A DNA stretch of 64,000 nucleotides from Hyphomicrobiales bacterium (lineage in GTDB: Bacteria; Pseudomonadota; Alphaproteobacteria; Rhizobiales; Rhizobiaceae): assembly GCA_900472675.1 (NCBI GenBank), contig UCJA01000005.1:188848-252847 (forward strand), read 5' to 3'. Position 1 is the stretch's first letter. Each line of letters starts with the position of its first letter. The notes beneath the pieces were generated by a model. That model was not told where the DNA came from, did not search any database, and saw nothing but the letters and a program-made list of their open reading frames with translations. Below, in pieces: positions 34,252-42,226 of this stretch. The position numbers and the translations under genes are program-made.

Positions 34252-35229
34252 ATGACAATGACTGATACGGCGACCTCCATGGAGAGCGGTCGCGGACGCG
34301 AGGCGGACAATCCGGCGCAGATTCCGGCCAAGGGGCTAAAGGACGTTTTCTGGCGGCTCTATGCCTCCATTTCCGACGACCGCGTGCTGCTGATTGCAGC
34401 CGGCGTCACCTTCTATCTCCTGTTGTCGCTCTTCCCGACCGCGACCGTACTGGTCTCGCTCTACGGCGTGTTTTCCGATCCGACGGCCATCGTCGATCGC
34501 ATCAATTTCCTCAGCACCGTCATGCCCGCCGATGCCCTGAATATATTCCTAGATCAGCTGCGGGCGCTCACCTCCGAGCGTAACACCACGTTGTCGCTCG
34601 GCATTATCTTCGGTGTACTCTTGGCGCTGTGGAGCTCCAACAGCGGCATGAAGGCGCTCTTCGAGGCGATGAACGTTGCCTATGGCGAAAACGAAAAGCG
34701 CAGCCTCGTTAAGCTCAACCTTATCTCGCTCGCCTTCACCTTCGGCGCGCTGCTGATCGCCGTGGTCACCATCATCGTCATGGGCGTCGTACCGGCCGTG
34801 CTGAAGTACCTATGGCTCGACGGCTGGACGGAAATCATTATCCGCGTCGCCCGCTGGCCGCTGATGATGGTTTTCGTTGGCGCCGGCATCATGGCGCTTT
34901 ATCGCTTTGGCCCCAGCCGCGAGCCGGCACGGCTCGGCTGGATCACCTGGGGCGCTGCCTTTGCCACGCTCTTCTGGTTCATCGCCTCGCTCGGCGTTAC
35001 CTATTATCTGTCCAACATCGCCGATTACAACGCCACTTACGGTACGCTCGGCGCTCTCGTCGGCTTTATGGTCTGGACCTGGGTCTCGGTCATCATCGTC
35101 GTCATCGGCGCCGAAATCAACGCCGAGCTCGAGCACCAGACCGCCCAGGACTCCACCACCGGACATCCCAAGGAAATGGGCAAGCGCGGTGCTTTCATGG
35201 CCGATACGGTCGGCAAGTCGAGCGACTGA
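34252..35229 (+). CDS. YihY/BrkB-family inner-membrane protein
   Basis: A 325-residue membrane protein with about six helices. The signature is DRVLLIAAGVTFYLLLSLFPTATVLVSLYGVF in the first helix. Further features are SSNSGMKALFEAMNVAYGENEKRSLVKL (the conserved G-x-x-A-x-N-x-x-Y segment), RFGPSR, and WTWVSVIIVVIGAEINAELEHQ near the end, where the acidic pair is typical. BrkB-like proteins were once called RNase BN in error; transport function is unsettled. It is divergent from the HerA-like gene, 108 bp apart. Confidence 0.9.
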   Translation: MTMTDTATSMESGRGREADNPAQIPAKGLKDVFWRLYASISDDRVLLIAAGVTFYLLLSLFPTATVLVSLYGVFSDPTAIVDRINFLSTVMPADALNIFLDQLRALTSERNTTLSLGIIFGVLLALWSSNSGMKALFEAMNVAYGENEKRSLVKLNLISLAFTFGALLIAVVTIIVMGVVPAVLKYLWLDGWTEIIIRVARWPLMMVFVGAGIMALYRFGPSREPARLGWITWGAAFATLFWFIASLGVTYYLSNIADYNATYGTLGALVGFMVWTWVSVIIVVIGAEINAELEHQTAQDSTTGHPKEMGKRGAFMADTVGKSSD

Positions 35230-35300
35230 TCAGCGACCCTCTGGCGCGGCTCACCGGCCTCTGGCATGACTGGCGCAGGCACGCGTGAGCGTGTATTACC

Positions 35301-35316
35301 TTGACGTCAACGTCAG
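35301..35316. promoter_or_regulatory. Short inverted repeat upstream of the 35338 gene
   Basis: TTGACGT (35301-35307) and ACGTCAG (35310-35316) form an inverted repeat around CA with one mismatch. It lies about 20 bp before the start codon, where a dimeric regulator could act. The regulator is unknown; similar 16-bp sites are bound by MerR-type proteins. Confidence 0.3.
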
Positions 35317-35337
35317 ATTTTCGAGGAGAAACACCCC

Positions 35338-35727
35338 ATGAACGAACTGGTATCCCGCGTCGCTGATCGCGTCGGTATTGCGCCTGACGTCGCCGAAAAG
35401 GCGATCGGCATGATGCTGGGCTTCCTCCAGCGCGAAGGCGATGATGCGGCCGTCGCCAAGATGATTACAGCCATCCCGGGCGCGCCCGAACTGGTCGCCA
35501 AGTTCAATGGCGAAGGTGCCGGCGGTGGTGGCCTTCTGGGCGGCCTGATGGCAAGCTTCGGCGGAGGCGTCATGGCGCTCGGCCAGCAGCTGATGAGCCA
35601 GGGGCTCGGCATGGGCGAGATCACCGGCCTTGCCAAGGAAACCATGGCGGTTGCGCGCGAGCACGCCGGCGACGAGACCGTCGATACGGTCATCGCCTCG
35701 GTTCCGGGCCTCGCCCAGTTCGTCTGA
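35338..35727 (+). CDS. Small Gly-rich protein (DUF2267-like)
   Basis: A 129-residue soluble protein. It opens NELVSRVADRVGIAPDVAEKAIGMMLGFLQREGD, a helical pair, then has a Gly-rich hinge (GEGAGGGGLLGGLMASFGGG) and a second helical segment ending VIASVPGLAQFV. The layout, with an 'IPGAPELV' and an 'SVPGL' near the domain ends, looks like a DUF2267/DUF937-type repeat protein. Function is unknown. Start ATG 35338 follows GAGGAGAA. It ends at a strong terminator. Confidence 0.8.
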   Translation: MNELVSRVADRVGIAPDVAEKAIGMMLGFLQREGDDAAVAKMITAIPGAPELVAKFNGEGAGGGGLLGGLMASFGGGVMALGQQLMSQGLGMGEITGLAKETMAVAREHAGDETVDTVIASVPGLAQFV

Positions 35728-35740
35728 TCCTGTCCTGAAC

Positions 35741-35778
35741 AAAAGGGGCCGCCGGTGAAATGCCCGGCGGCCCCTTTT
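35741..35778. terminator. Strong bidirectional terminator
   Basis: AAAAGGGGCCGCCGG (35741-35755) pairs perfectly with CCGGCGGCCCCTTTT (35764-35778), a 15-bp stem, between convergent genes ending at 35727 and 35807. Confidence 0.92.
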
Positions 35779-35806
35779 CTTTTGCCTCATGTCGCCGCGG
35801 ACAACG

Positions 35807-36229
35807 TCACAAGGCGCTGAGCGTCAGATGCGGCGTCCCGTTTGAGGTCTTTCGCACAGATATTCCATTGAGATCGACCATGCTCCTGACCACCTGGCGC
35901 ATGTTCGAAAAGCTGTCGAAGGTGACGGTATCGACCGGCTCGTCGAAACGGACGGAGACGGCGTAGTGCCCGCCCGAAGATGACAGGGCTTTGATTTCGC
36001 CCTTGAAGGCCTGCCCCAGATATCGCCCCTGGACTCTCTGGTGCAGATGAAACGGCGCCGGCGAAGCCTTGACCAGCTGCGCGGACAAGGTGTTCCAGTC
36101 GCGCGCCCCGTTCTGGCGGGCAACAAGCTCCAGCGCCTGGGCATGGCTGAACACCGCACCGTCGCCGGCAAGCGCGCGCCTCAGGGTTTTGGCCTGCGCC
36201 TTGGCCTCGGCAATGGTCCGGACGGTCAT
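35807..36229 (-). CDS. Glyoxalase-superfamily-type small protein
   Basis: A 140-residue soluble protein. The N-terminal half (RTIAEAKAQAKTLRRALAGDGAVFSHAQALELVARQNGARDWNTLSA) is a helical segment found in proteins annotated 'glyoxalase superfamily', in which AQALELVA.Q.GARDWNTL is the conserved block. The second half is beta-rich (RVQGRYLGQAFKGEIKALSS, HYAVSVRFDEPVDTVTFDSF). The start ATG overlaps the MATE gene stop as ATGA (36226-36229), so the two are translationally coupled. The biochemical role is unknown. Confidence 0.8.
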   Translation of the reverse strand: MTVRTIAEAKAQAKTLRRALAGDGAVFSHAQALELVARQNGARDWNTLSAQLVKASPAPFHLHQRVQGRYLGQAFKGEIKALSSSGGHYAVSVRFDEPVDTVTFDSFSNMRQVVRSMVDLNGISVRKTSNGTPHLTLSAL

Positions 36230-37620
36230 GGAGAACTCCCCACGAGTTTGAGCCCGATACCGGCGTCTCCCCGGCGCTTTAGGGCGCCAGCAAGTGCCAG
36301 CGTTGCGATGAATGCCGTCACGCCGTCGGCCAGCGGAAAGGCAAACCAGATGGCATCTGCACCCAGCATGGTAGCCGTTGCCGCAACGAGCACCGGCAGG
36401 AGCACGAACGGCTTGATCATGGTAAGCAGGGCCGCCCGCGCGGGTTGGCCGATGGCCTGGAAATAAAGCCCAAGCACAAGAACCGGTCCGGACAACAGAT
36501 AGATCGCCGTCATCGGCCGGAGCATGCGGCCGACCTCGCCGATCACGTGCCGATCGGCGACAAACGCTGCCCCGATGACCGTGCCCATGCTCCACAGGAT
36601 GATCTCGACGGCGAGACAATAGCCGAAAGCCGTCGCCGCCGCGATCCGTAGAACCGCATCCGAGCGGGTGTAGAGACGTGCACCGACATTGTTGCCGACA
36701 ATGCTTTGCATCGCCATGGCGATTGCCATCATCGGCAGGAAGGCAAAACCGAACACTCGGGTCACGATCCCGTAGGCGGCAAGGCTCCCGGCGTAATCGG
36801 TGCTGCCGGCCAGACGCAGCGCCAGAACCACGCTGGCGGAGGAAAGCGCCATGCCGATGAAGCCCAGGCTGACGGGGGCGCCGAGCGCCGCGATCCGCCG
36901 CCATCCGCCGGTCCAGCGGGCCCGCCAGAGAGTGCCAAGCGGCATCATGCCTCCGATGTAAGGCCGCAAGCCCGCCAGAAGCGCCAGCCCCATCGCCTGC
37001 GCCAGCATCGTGCCGATCGCCGAACCGGCGATACCAAACGCCAGCCACCCGACCAGGACAGAATTCAGGAGGATATTGGTGAGCGTCACCCCGAGCGACA
37101 GGAGCGCCATTTTTCCTGCCTGTCCCTCGTTCCGCCAGGCATCCGCATGGATCCCCAGCAGGAATTGCACCGGCGTCGCGAAGATGGTGATCGCCAGGAA
37201 GGTCCACACCATCTCGGCAACAGGTCCGTCGGAGCCCGCAAGGCGCAGGGCGAAATCCCACCCGCCTGCAAAGAAGACGAGGATCAGCAGGCAAGCGATC
37301 GCCAGTGCAAGTCCATGCGCACCGGCAAACGTTGCGCCGGCGGCATCATGGTCTCCGGCCCCAAGCTGGCGTGCGAGCAGGCTCGACATGCCCCCGCTCA
37401 CAAGCGTCGAAAGGGCGATCGTCAGCATCAGGACCGGAAAGCCCATGCCGACGGCCGCCATGGCGTCAGGCCCGACAAAATGCCCGAGAAACACGGCATC
37501 GATGACGCCGAGCATGCCGTTCATCAGCATGATGGCGATCATAGGCAGCGCGGTCGCGGCAAAGATCTTGGCCGGGGCGGCAGTTAGAAAACGGTTTTCG
37601 GGTGATTGTCGTTCAGACAT
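36226..37620 (-). CDS. MATE-family efflux transporter
   Basis: A 464-residue inner-membrane antiporter with about 12 hydrophobic helices arranged as two related halves. The N-half opens with ALPMIAIMLMNGMLGVIDAVFLGHFVGPDAMAAVGMGFPV and GGMSSLLARQLGAGD. The C-half repeats it with GAPVSLGFIGMALSSASVVLALRLAG and QSIVGNNVGARL. MATE pumps expel cationic drugs or metabolites using Na+ or H+. I take ATG 37620 (GAGGAGTGAG upstream) rather than the preceding GTG codon. It forms an operon with the downstream 140-aa gene. Confidence 0.92.
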   Translation of the reverse strand: MSERQSPENRFLTAAPAKIFAATALPMIAIMLMNGMLGVIDAVFLGHFVGPDAMAAVGMGFPVLMLTIALSTLVSGGMSSLLARQLGAGDHDAAGATFAGAHGLALAIACLLILVFFAGGWDFALRLAGSDGPVAEMVWTFLAITIFATPVQFLLGIHADAWRNEGQAGKMALLSLGVTLTNILLNSVLVGWLAFGIAGSAIGTMLAQAMGLALLAGLRPYIGGMMPLGTLWRARWTGGWRRIAALGAPVSLGFIGMALSSASVVLALRLAGSTDYAGSLAAYGIVTRVFGFAFLPMMAIAMAMQSIVGNNVGARLYTRSDAVLRIAAATAFGYCLAVEIILWSMGTVIGAAFVADRHVIGEVGRMLRPMTAIYLLSGPVLVLGLYFQAIGQPARAALLTMIKPFVLLPVLVAATATMLGADAIWFAFPLADGVTAFIATLALAGALKRRGDAGIGLKLVGSSP

Positions 37621-37850
37621 CACTCACTCCTCAAAAGAGGCATCTCGACTGTGATGGGAGCCTGCATTGCCACCATCGAAATGCTTCGAGGGTGAGAAGG
37701 GTCTACGACATGCCGGGCTTCACCGTGACTTGCGTCTGCAGGCGGCAGGTGCTCGGAACCTGCGCAAGAAACAACAGTAAACCGAGCAAGTGTCAACAGA
37801 AGAGTATGGGGAGAGCAAGCAACGTTCCGGGAACGGTTCCCGTCTGCCCC

Positions 37851-38750
37851 TCAGCGCAACACGTCGCGCAGCCGCGGCGCGGCGAAATCGAGAAAGCGGC
37901 GCATCTTGAGCGGCATCTGCCCGCGCGCCACATGCACAAGGCTGACCGGAATCGGATCCGGCTCGAACGCCTCGAGGATGAGCTGCAGCCGCCCGGAATC
38001 GAGTGCTTGGGCGGCCTGATAGTGCAGCACACGCGCCACGCCCACACCGCGGATCGCCGCCCGAACCGCGGCCTCCGCCGTCGTCACCGACAGGCGGGGC
38101 CTTGGCCGGAAGAGGAGAGGGGCTTTCGTTCCCCTGTCCGCAAACCGCCATTCCGCCATGGATGCGGGACCTTCAAAGGTAATGCTCGGCAGTGTCGCGA
38201 GCGCTTCCACGCGATCAGGCATTCCGTGTGCGGCAAGCAGGTCCGGGCTGGCGCACAGCACGATGCGCATTGATCCCACGGTCGTTGCCATCATCGTGCT
38301 GTCGGCCAGGCTGCCGATCCGAACCGCCATGTCCACATGCCCTTCCAGCATCTGCACATTGCTGTCGAGCAGCAGCAGGCGGACATTGATCTCGCTGAAC
38401 TGGTCGAGGAAGTCGGCGACGACAGGCAGCACGTGCAACTGTCCGAACTGCACCGGGGCGGTGATCACCAGCTCGCCCTTCGGCGTCTTGAACTCGCCGG
38501 CCGCCTCCCGTTCCGCCTCCTCCACATCGGTGATGATCCGCCGTGCCGCGGCGAGATAGGTGGTGCCGGCTTCCGTCAGGCTGAGCTTGCGGGTCGTGCG
38601 CACCAGAAGCGTTGCCCCGAGCGCCTTTTCGAGATCGGAGATCTTCCGCCCCACGGTCGTCACCGGCATGCCGCGACGGCGGGCCGTGGCCGAAAAACTG
38701 CCGCTGTCGGCCACATCGATCAGCAGCCCCATCGCCTCCAGCCGGTCCAT
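37851..38750 (-). CDS. LysR-family transcriptional regulator
   Basis: A 299-residue LysR-type regulator. The N-terminal HTH is FSATARRRGMPVTTVGRKISDLEKALGATLLVRTTRKLSLTEAG. The effector domain (from about residue 90) contains GELVITAPVQFGQLHVLPVVADFL and GVGVARVLHYQA. It is divergent from the flavin oxidoreductase-like gene at 38856. A 22-bp inverted repeat at 38803-38824 in the 105-bp space is a typical LysR target. The frame extends upstream past 38750 but without a supported start. The inducer is unknown. Confidence 0.92.
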   Translation of the reverse strand: MDRLEAMGLLIDVADSGSFSATARRRGMPVTTVGRKISDLEKALGATLLVRTTRKLSLTEAGTTYLAAARRIITDVEEAEREAAGEFKTPKGELVITAPVQFGQLHVLPVVADFLDQFSEINVRLLLLDSNVQMLEGHVDMAVRIGSLADSTMMATTVGSMRIVLCASPDLLAAHGMPDRVEALATLPSITFEGPASMAEWRFADRGTKAPLLFRPRPRLSVTTAEAAVRAAIRGVGVARVLHYQAAQALDSGRLQLILEAFEPDPIPVSLVHVARGQMPLKMRRFLDFAAPRLRDVLR

Positions 38751-38802
38751 GGATATCTCCAGATATTGGATAGGTGATAGCCGATCATGCCTTATTATCC
38801 CG

Positions 38803-38824
38803 GAATATGAAATGCTCCATATTC
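38803..38824. promoter_or_regulatory. Putative LysR binding site
   Basis: GAATATG (38803-38809) and CATATTC (38818-38824) form a perfect inverted repeat with an 8-bp spacer between the divergent LysR and PPOX-family genes. It includes a T-N11-A core. Confidence 0.6.
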
Positions 38825-38855
38825 TCTCTGCAGAGCCACACAGGGGAGAATGATC

Positions 38856-39500
38856 ATGTCCTACGGGTTCCTCGATATTGCCGTCACACCGAGTGTCCGT
38901 GCCGCTCAGGCCGAAATGGGCGCCGATACCATCTGGACGGATTTTCCCGGTCATCGCGAGTTCGACAAATTCACCGAAGGCGAAAAAGCCTTCATCGGCG
39001 AGCGCGACAGCATCTATGTCGCCTCCGTGTCGGAAACCGGCTGGCCCTATGTCCAGCATCGCGGCGGGCCGAAGGGTTTCTTGAAGGTCATCGACGACAC
39101 CACGCTCGCCTTTGCCGATTACCGCGGCAACCGGCAGTATATCAGCACCGGCAACTGGGCGGCCAACGACCGTGCCTGTCTCTTCCTGATGGATTACCCG
39201 CACCGCGCCCGGCTGAAGATCTATGTCCACGTCGAAAAGCTGGGGATCGCCGACGATCCTTTGCTCACCGAAGCCGTGACCGACGGGGCCTACAAGGCCA
39301 AGATCGAGCGCATCTTTCGCCTGCGTCTGGAAAGCTTCGACTGGAACTGCCAGCAGCACATCACCCCGCGTTTCAGCGAGGAAGAGGTCCGCTCGGCGAT
39401 CTCGCCCCTGCACGAGCGCCTTGCCCGGCTGGAGGCGGAAAACGCCGAGCTGCGGGCACGCATGGTCCTTCCGGATGGGGCATCCGCGACCAAGGGTTGA
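38856..39500 (+). CDS. Pyridoxamine 5'-phosphate oxidase-family flavoprotein
   Basis: A 214-residue split-beta-barrel FMN-binding protein. Key features are ERDSIYVASVSETGWPYVQHRGGPKGFLKVID (the FMN phosphate contacts), LAFADYRGNRQYISTGNWAANDRACLFLMDYPHRARLKIYV, and a C-terminal helix with LHERLARLEAENAELRARM, a short coiled coil. This branch includes flavin-nucleotide-binding proteins of unknown substrate. Start ATG 38856 gives a better distance to GGGGAG than ATG 38850. Control by the divergent LysR is likely. Confidence 0.85.
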   Translation: MSYGFLDIAVTPSVRAAQAEMGADTIWTDFPGHREFDKFTEGEKAFIGERDSIYVASVSETGWPYVQHRGGPKGFLKVIDDTTLAFADYRGNRQYISTGNWAANDRACLFLMDYPHRARLKIYVHVEKLGIADDPLLTEAVTDGAYKAKIERIFRLRLESFDWNCQQHITPRFSEEEVRSAISPLHERLARLEAENAELRARMVLPDGASATKG

Positions 39501-39767
39501 ACAGGTTTTCCCGCCACTTGCAGCCTCCGGATGCTTTGTCCGGGGGCCGCAAACACGCGTCAAAAAAACCGTTGACATTCCGAGGCTTCAGGCGCATGCG
39601 CTGTTTCAAAGGGATGCCCGACCGGGTGCCCCTTCTTTCAAAGGACAATCGAGATGAACCCCGACAGTCGAAGTTCGACGTCAACAGATAGACCTGTTTC
39701 TTCGGGGCTCTGATCCGTTCATCGGATGCGCGCTCCGGGGACCGGATGGTCCGGAAAAGGAGCCGTC

Positions 39768-40760
39768 ATGCTGCGTATCCACGCTTACGATACCGACCGC
39801 CTTGTCTCGGCAACGCTTGACCCGCAGGTCGAGGGTGCGCCGGGCGTCGTCTGGTACGACCTTGTCACGCCCACCTCGGATGAAGAGCGCCTCGTCGGCG
39901 AGCGGCTCGGCATCGCCGTGCCCACCATGGACGAGATGGAGGACATCGAGCTCTCCGCCCGGCTCTACCAGGAAGACGGCGCCGAATTCATGACCATGAC
40001 GGTGCTGATCCGGCCCGATGCCGGCACGCCGCACAAGGTCCCCGTCACCTTCATCATCAAGGGCCAGGCGCTCGTCACCGTGCGCTATGCCGAACCGCGT
40101 CCTTTCGATGCCTTCATGGCGCGCGCCCGCAAGCCGAACGGCATCGGCGTCCATTCCGCCTCGGGCGAGCTGATCATGTCCGGCATCGTTGAAGCCATCA
40201 TCGACCGCATGGCCGATACGCTGGAGCGGCTGGGCAACGAGATCGACCAGATTTCGCGGGAAGTCTTTGAGGCCAAGGCCGACAAGGCCAACAAGAAGAC
40301 GCGCGACCTGCAGGAACTGATCCGGGCGATTGGCCAGAAGGGCGAGTTCATCACCGTCACCCGCGAAAGCCTGGTCAGCGTCAGCCGCGTCGTTGCCTAT
40401 TATGCGGCCCTCGACGGCGTCGATCGCAAGCTCTCAAAGGAACTGCGCCAGCGCCTGAAGCTTCTGCAGCGGGACGCCACCTCGCTCGGCGATCACTCTG
40501 CCTTCCTGTCCGGCAAGATCAATTTCCTGCTGGATGCGACGCTCGGGCTGATCAACCTCGAGCAGAACCAGATCATCAAGATCTTCTCGGTCGCTTCGGT
40601 GGTTTTCCTGCCGCCGACGCTGGTCGCCTCGGTCTACGGCATGAACTTCGCCTACCAGCCGGAGCTTCAGTGGCACTACGGCTATCACTCGGCGCTGGCG
40701 CTGATGATCTTCTCGATGGTCATGCCCTACCTGTATTTCAAGCGGAAGGGCTGGCTGTAA
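39768..40760 (+). CDS. corA: CorA-family magnesium/cobalt transporter
   Basis: A 330-residue divalent-cation channel. The N-terminal cytosolic domain reaches about residue 265 with long stalk helices (IIDRMADTLERLGNEIDQISREVF). TM1 (IIKIFSVASVVFLPPTLVASVYGMNF) ends in the signature YGMNF, the filter loop is AYQPELQWHYG, and TM2 (ALALMIFSMVMPYLYFKRKGWL) is followed by a basic tail. It moves Mg2+ (or Co2+/Ni2+) inwards. Start ATG 39768 has AAAAGGAG. Confidence 0.95.
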   Translation: MLRIHAYDTDRLVSATLDPQVEGAPGVVWYDLVTPTSDEERLVGERLGIAVPTMDEMEDIELSARLYQEDGAEFMTMTVLIRPDAGTPHKVPVTFIIKGQALVTVRYAEPRPFDAFMARARKPNGIGVHSASGELIMSGIVEAIIDRMADTLERLGNEIDQISREVFEAKADKANKKTRDLQELIRAIGQKGEFITVTRESLVSVSRVVAYYAALDGVDRKLSKELRQRLKLLQRDATSLGDHSAFLSGKINFLLDATLGLINLEQNQIIKIFSVASVVFLPPTLVASVYGMNFAYQPELQWHYGYHSALALMIFSMVMPYLYFKRKGWL

Positions 40761-40775
40761 CAGCCCGCCTGCCCG

Positions 40776-40964
40776 TCAGCCCACCGGCCGCGTCAGTTCG
40801 CGCACGATGCTGACATAAAGGGTGATCGCCTGCTCGTTGGAGGCGATCAGCTCTGCATTGGTGGCGACCTCGGTCCAGAAACCGGTCTCGTGCAGCCATT
40901 CCACGTCCTGCTTCAGGCGCTGGATGGTATCCTCGTGGCGTTTGACGCGGTCTTCGGGCTGCAT
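40776..40964 (-). CDS. Small helical protein of unknown function
   Basis: A 62-residue protein convergent with corA. ATG 40964 has GGAG at good spacing; the ORF continues upstream without support. The sequence MQPEDRVKRHEDTIQRLKQDVEWLHETGFWTEVATNAELIASNEQAITLYVSIVRELTRP is helical with a coiled-coil-like start. No membrane segment or recognised family. Confidence 0.7.
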   Translation of the reverse strand: MQPEDRVKRHEDTIQRLKQDVEWLHETGFWTEVATNAELIASNEQAITLYVSIVRELTRPVG

Positions 40965-41285
40965 GGTGTTCTCCTGTTCTCCGCCAAAGGGTAGCGCGCG
41001 GCTAGCGAAAGCCAAGGGCACGAAGCACCGGCGTGATCACGCGGGGGCAGCAAGCGGAGATGGAGCGGGGAGATGAAACGGGAGGATCGCTAGGCGGGCA
41101 GATCCTCCCGGAGCTGCCGTCGACCAGTGGTCGGCGGCGAGGGGAGACCTAAAGGCTCAAGCTTGCCTCACCATGGATGAGAATATTCGAATAAACTGAC
41201 AAATGCCAAGTTTGGCCACCAGGTAGCGCCCGCCACCCGGAGAATTGCTCCTTGAGGGTGGCGGGCAAGAGTCGGGCTGGATCGA
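40965..41285. other. Intergenic region with one hairpin
   Basis: 321 bp with no gene. The only structure is the inverted repeat at 41228-41266. The rest shows no promoter, RNA or repeat I can identify. Confidence 0.5.
41228..41266 (-). terminator. Stem-loop after the aldo/keto reductase operon
   Basis: GCCCGCCACCC (41228-41238) pairs perfectly with GGGTGGCGGGC (41256-41266), 20 bp beyond the operon's last stop codon at 41286. No T-run follows on the minus strand, so it may stabilise the mRNA end or act with Rho. Confidence 0.5.
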
Positions 41286-42110
41286 TCAGTCCCACTTGGG
41301 CGCAAGGTGCGCCGGGTTGACGATGCGCCCGTCGGTGCGGGCAAGTCCGTGAACGGCCTGCATCTCTTCAGGCGAAAGCTCGAAGTCAAAAATGTCGTAG
41401 TTTTCCGCAAGCCGGCTTTCGGTGGAGGTCTTCGAAAGCGCGATCACGTCCCGCTGGCTGACAGCCCAGCGCAGCACGACCTGGGCGGCCGTCTTGCCGT
41501 GCTTGGCGCCAATCTCCTTCAGCACTTCGTCCTTCGGCACGGCGCCGTCGGCCATCAGGTAGTAAGCGGTGATCGACATGCCGCTGTCATGCGCCTTCTG
41601 GATCACATGGGTCTGGTCCAGATAGGGGTGGTATTCGATCTGGTTGTTGACCACGGGCGCATCCGAAAGTCGCACGGCCTCCTCCATCAGCGTGGTCGAG
41701 AAGTTGGAAACACCGATGTTCTTCACCTTGCCCGCCTGGCGCAGCGCGTTCAGCGCACCCATCCGGTCGGCAAGCGGCATCTCGCTCTGCGGCCAGTGCA
41801 GCAAAAGCAGGTCCACATGGTCGGTCTTCAGCTTCTGCAGGCTTTCGTCCACCGAGGCGATGAAGGCGTCATGCCCGACCCGGTCGACCCAGACCTTGGT
41901 GGTGAGAAAGATCTCGTCGCGGGGAATGCCAGTTGAGGCGATTGCCTCGCCGACGGCCGCTTCATTCTTGTAGATCTGGGCGGTGTCCACGTGGCGGAAG
42001 CCGAGCTTCAGCGCCTTCGGCAGGATGGAGAGCACTTCGGCGTCCGGCATGCGGAAGGTGCCGAAGCCGAGAGCCGGAATGTTGGCGCCATGGGCGTGAA
42101 TGGTATGCAT
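41286..42110 (-). CDS. Aldo/keto reductase (2,5-diketo-gluconate-reductase-like, AKR3/5 type)
   Basis: A 274-residue NADPH-dependent TIM-barrel reductase. The catalytic set is present: FRHVDTAQIYKNE (Asp and Tyr), FLTTKVW (Lys) and DLLLLHWPQ (His). NIGVSNFSTTLMEEA and NNQIEYHPYL are family markers, and the cofactor loop is ALSKTSTESRLAENYDIFDF. It is the last gene of a three-gene minus-strand unit with another AKR and an MFS exporter. Likely role: carbonyl or methylglyoxal detoxification, or sugar metabolism. Confidence 0.93.
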   Translation of the reverse strand: MHTIHAHGANIPALGFGTFRMPDAEVLSILPKALKLGFRHVDTAQIYKNEAAVGEAIASTGIPRDEIFLTTKVWVDRVGHDAFIASVDESLQKLKTDHVDLLLLHWPQSEMPLADRMGALNALRQAGKVKNIGVSNFSTTLMEEAVRLSDAPVVNNQIEYHPYLDQTHVIQKAHDSGMSITAYYLMADGAVPKDEVLKEIGAKHGKTAAQVVLRWAVSQRDVIALSKTSTESRLAENYDIFDFELSPEEMQAVHGLARTDGRIVNPAHLAPKWD

Positions 42111-42132
42111 GAAAGTCTCCTTGAAAAGTCGA

Positions 42133-42153
42133 GCCCGGCAGGAGGTGCCGGGC
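42133..42153 (-). other. Intercistronic hairpin between the two reductases
   Basis: GCCCGGC (42133-42139) pairs with GCCGGGC (42147-42153) around a 7-nt loop. On the minus strand TTTT occurs 5 nt past the stem. It could be a weak attenuator or an mRNA-processing site between the reductase genes. Confidence 0.35.
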
Positions 42154-42226
42154 AGGCAATGGGTTTGTGGTAGATGGGCTCTCGCTCAGCAGGGTCAACC
42201 GCCGATGCGCCCTGGTGTTCCCCGGC

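Noticed and set aside
37824-37842. Overlapping palindromes (GTTCC/GGAAC and CGGGAAC/GTTCCCG) downstream of the LysR gene
   Set aside because: No T-run follows on either strand and no regulator points to it; too weak for a terminator or operator call.
39572-39577. Consensus TTGACA upstream of corA
   Set aside because: No acceptable -10 box at 16-18 bp, so I did not call a promoter.
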